Shown here: piece after piece, positions 61,877 through 64,000 of the stretch
Position numbering within the stretch: position 1 is the stretch's first letter
Layout: every line of letters begins with the position of its first letter
Origin: Chthoniobacter flavus Ellin428
GTDB lineage: Bacteria; Verrucomicrobiota; Verrucomicrobiia; Chthoniobacterales; Chthoniobacteraceae
DNA length: 64,000 bases
Assembly: GCF_000173075.1 (NCBI RefSeq)
Contig: NZ_ABVL01000013.1
Location: forward strand, 148,192 to 212,191
Reading direction: 5' to 3'
Made by a program: the position numbers and the translations under genes
The notes under the pieces: model-generated
Told to the model about the DNA's origin: nothing
The model's input: the letters and a program-made list of their open reading frames with translations, nothing else
Databases searched by the model: none

Positions 61877-62911
61877 ATGGCCGACGAGACGCTTGACCTC
61901 TTCGCACCAGAACCGCCGCGGCCACCCGCGCAGCCGCCGGCCGGCCCGCTTGATCTCCCTGTCTATCGCCGGCAACTCGCCGCCCTCGCGGCCCAAGGTC
62001 TCTACGTCGGCACGTCTTCCTGGAAGTATCCGGGCTGGTGCGGGCTGATCTACGATGAGAAGCGCTACGAATACCGCGGCAAGTTCGCCGAGAAACGCTT
62101 CAACGACACGTGCCTCGCGGAATACGCCGAGACGTTCTCCACCACGTGCTTCGATGGGGGCTACTATCAATTCCCGAAGCACGATTTCCTGGCCGGGATG
62201 CTCAACCAGGTGCCGGAGGGCTTCAAGATGGCCTTCAAGGTGACCGATGATATTACGATCCAGCGGTTCCCGAATATCCCACGAGTGGGGAATAAGGCGG
62301 GGACGCTCAATCCGAACTTTCTCAATGCGGAAATGTTCACCCGGCTGTTCCTCGAGCCGTGCCTGCCGTTCCGTTCGAAGATGGGTCCCTTGATCTTCGA
62401 GTTCTCCCAGTTCCACAAAAAGGAGATCGAACACGGGCGCGACTTCGTCCAGATGCTCGACACGTTTCTGAGTGCGCTGCCCAAGGGCTGGCAATACGGC
62501 GTGGAGATCCGCAACAAGGGCTGGCTGGTGCCGGAATACTTCGCCATGCTCCGCTCGCACAACGTGGCCCACGTCTACAACAACTGGACACGCATGCCGG
62601 GCGTCGACGAACAGCTGGCGATCGAGGGCAGCCTGACGGCGGATTTCACGGTGGCCCGCTTTCTCCTCAAGCCGGGCCGGGCCTATCAACAAGCGGTCGA
62701 CCTGTTCAGCCCCTACAAGGAAATGCAGGAACGCATCGATGCCGCGCGCGGCGCCGCGGCCAAGCTGCTGGAGTCGTCATTCTTTCTCAAGCGGCTCGTC
62801 TACATCTACATCAACAACCGCCTGGAAGGGTCGGCGCCGTTGACCATCAAGGGCTTTCTGGATTTACTGAGCATCATGGGGCAGATGATGAAGCAGAGAG
62901 GGACGGCGTGA
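61877..62911 (+). CDS. DUF72 domain-containing protein
   Basis: This 344-aa protein has the DUF72 TIM-barrel pattern: LYVGTSSWKYPGWCGLIYDE near residue 42, EYAETFSTTCFDGGYYQFP, GFKMAFKVTDDIT, FRSKMGPLIFEFSQF, the YGVEIRNKGWLVPEYFAML strand and the closing YIYINNRLEGSAPLTI. Biochemical function is not established. Preceding small genes are on the same strand but separated by a clear gap. The downstream neighbour is the gene at 62962. Confidence 0.92.
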   Translation: MADETLDLFAPEPPRPPAQPPAGPLDLPVYRRQLAALAAQGLYVGTSSWKYPGWCGLIYDEKRYEYRGKFAEKRFNDTCLAEYAETFSTTCFDGGYYQFPKHDFLAGMLNQVPEGFKMAFKVTDDITIQRFPNIPRVGNKAGTLNPNFLNAEMFTRLFLEPCLPFRSKMGPLIFEFSQFHKKEIEHGRDFVQMLDTFLSALPKGWQYGVEIRNKGWLVPEYFAMLRSHNVAHVYNNWTRMPGVDEQLAIEGSLTADFTVARFLLKPGRAYQQAVDLFSPYKEMQERIDAARGAAAKLLESSFFLKRLVYIYINNRLEGSAPLTIKGFLDLLSIMGQMMKQRGTA

Positions 62912-62961
62912 TCAGGTCGTTTGCCGGTTGCAGCCTCGGCGATCGGCCCTAAGCTGGTTCC

Positions 62962-63303
62962 ATGACCGTCGCTGAACTTCTCGCTTCGGAATCCTTCGCC
63001 CTCCTCTTCCACCACGAATACTGTGAGCAGGCGATGCGCCAGCTTCGCAGCTACGCCTACCCGCTGGGAGACCCCGACTTCACCGCCGAAAATGTCGACG
63101 GCTCCGAAATCAGGGGTCGATTTTTGGCGCAAGCGGAACTCGAGGAGGGCCCGCATGGGGCGACCTCGGGCACATTCCTCCTGACGATTCCAGCCGGATG
63201 GGACGCTGGCGACGTCCAAGCCATCCTGGAGAATGCCACGCTCAACGTGCAAATCGAGACTGCTCCCGCCGGACCGGCAAACGCAATCAGGGTTAGATCC
63301 TGA
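62962..63303 (+). CDS. Hypothetical protein, 113 aa
   Basis: MTVAELLASESFALLFHHEYCEQAMRQLRSYAYPLGDPDFTAENVDGSEIRGRFLAQAELEEGPHGATSGTFLLTIPAGWDAGDVQAILENATLNVQIE has natural composition: a helical N-terminal half, then strands. No family is recognised. It is 50 bases after the DUF72 stop, possibly co-transcribed. The antisense frame on the other strand is not gene-like. Confidence 0.6.
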   Translation: MTVAELLASESFALLFHHEYCEQAMRQLRSYAYPLGDPDFTAENVDGSEIRGRFLAQAELEEGPHGATSGTFLLTIPAGWDAGDVQAILENATLNVQIETAPAGPANAIRVRS

Positions 63304-63400
63304 CGGCTGATAAGCCAAGGCCGCGATCGGGGGTGATCGTGTCATCCCGCTCACCTTTCTATTTTCCTTTCTTCAGCGGGCCTGCGCCCCCTCCGTGAGC

Positions 63401-64000
63401 TCCGCATCCCTCCGCAGGGCTCCGCATCCCTCCGCAGGGCTCCGCATCCCTCCGCAGGGCTCCGCATCCCTCCGCAGGGCTCCGCATCCCTCCGCAGGGC
63501 TCCGCATCCCTCCGCAGGGCTCCGCACCCCTCCGCGGGGCCTCCGCATCCCTCCGCAGGGCTCCGCATCCCTCCGCAGGGCTCCGCACCCCTCCGCGGGG
63601 CCTCCGCATCCCTCCGCAGGGCTCCGCATCCCTCCGCAGGGCTCCGCATCCCTCCGCGGGGCTCCGCATCCCTCCGCGGGGCTCCGCATCCCTCCGCAGG
63701 GCTCCGCATCCCTCCGCAGGGCTCCGCATCCCTCCGCGGGGCTCCGCATCCCTCCGCGGGGCTCCGCATCCCTCCGCGGGGCTCCGCATCCCTCCGCGGG
63801 GCTCCGCATCCCTCCGCGGGGCTCCGCATCCCTCCGCGGGGCTCCGCATCCCTCCGCGGGGCTCCGCATCCCTCCGCGGGGCTCCGCATCCCTCCGCGGG
63901 GCTCCGCATCCCTCCGCGGGGCTCCGCATCCCTCCGCGGGGCTCCGCATCCCTCCGCGGGGCTCCGCATCCCTCCGCGGGGCTCCGCATCCCTCCGCGGG
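63401..64000. repeat. Minisatellite of about 30 units of 20 bp, running off the window
   Basis: The unit is TCCGCATCCCTCCGCGGGGC, with CAGGGC instead of CGGGGC in many left-hand units. Two units carry CACCCC for CATCCC and an extra C, at about 63521-63541 and 63581-63602. Because 20 is not a multiple of 3, all three minus-strand frames encode the same 20-residue Arg/Gly/Pro/Glu/Cys repeat. No start or function is implied. The array continues past 64000. Confidence 0.97.

Noticed and set aside
63351..63989. Three overlapping minus-strand ORFs of about 200 aa
   Set aside because: They are translations of the 20-bp minisatellite in each frame; no start signal or conserved domain.
63401..64000. 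CRISPR array
   Set aside because: The 20-bp units are contiguous with no unique spacers, so this is a plain tandem repeat.

Overview
The window looks like a chromosomal segment of a high-GC member of the Verrucomicrobiota. This is an inference from several features: a PEP-CTERM exported protein (55105-56058), a 41-residue Lys/Ala histone-H1-like protein (2543-2668), a prepilin-like protein (9427-9954), a 173-aa DUF4142 protein, many intergenic palindromic repeats, and an rpoZ gene standing alone. No rRNA, complete canonical tRNA or CRISPR array was found.

Region 1 (1-8496) is housekeeping. It holds yicC-gmk-coaC with overlapping starts and stops, the H1-like gene with a strong terminator, then an inositol-monophosphatase gene, ispF, cysS, a left-handed beta-helix acyltransferase-like gene and a TPR membrane protein, and a divergent B12-type radical SAM gene. 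Region 2 (8560-27168) holds a prepilin-like pair, two paralogous membrane proteins, an ABC exporter, glutamate dehydrogenase, a Gfo/Idh/MocA oxidoreductase, a minus-strand envelope-glycan cluster (three polytopic glycosyltransferase-like proteins and an FAD-dependent amine-oxidase/UDP-galactopyranose-mutase-like protein), a DUF4142 gene, a conserved uncharacterised gene and greB. Two of these genes have apparent frameshifts.

Region 3 (27169-51688) is accessory and decayed. It has a tRNA-like element, DnaC-like helicase-loader remnants, a higBA toxin-antitoxin pair with a palindromic operator, a DNA methyltransferase fragment, a truncated SIR2-like/TPR protein, and a phage-like structural module. 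That module contains a portal-like protein, a large virion-like protein, a glycine-rich fibre-like protein, a 1189-aa polyvalent protein ending in a JAMM-like HNHP domain, four small genes in two tandem duplicate pairs, and tail-like proteins. I saw no terminase, major capsid or integrase, so this is a partial or unusual prophage.

Region 4 (51739-64000) holds a TPR-glycosyltransferase, exported proteins, rpoZ, a PEP-CTERM protein, an 896-aa secreted protein with seven 26-residue repeats, DUF4259 and DUF72 proteins, a group II intron 5' remnant, and a 600-bp array of 20-bp repeats that runs off the window.

The most distinctive feature is the intergenic DNA. Two unrelated short payloads share one terminal inverted repeat and sit in 9-bp target duplications. 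A 961-bp element has 16-bp perfect termini and an 8-bp target duplication. A third family of about 145 bp carries a copy-specific tandem array at its right end. None of these encodes a visible transposase, so all would depend on enzymes supplied elsewhere in the genome.
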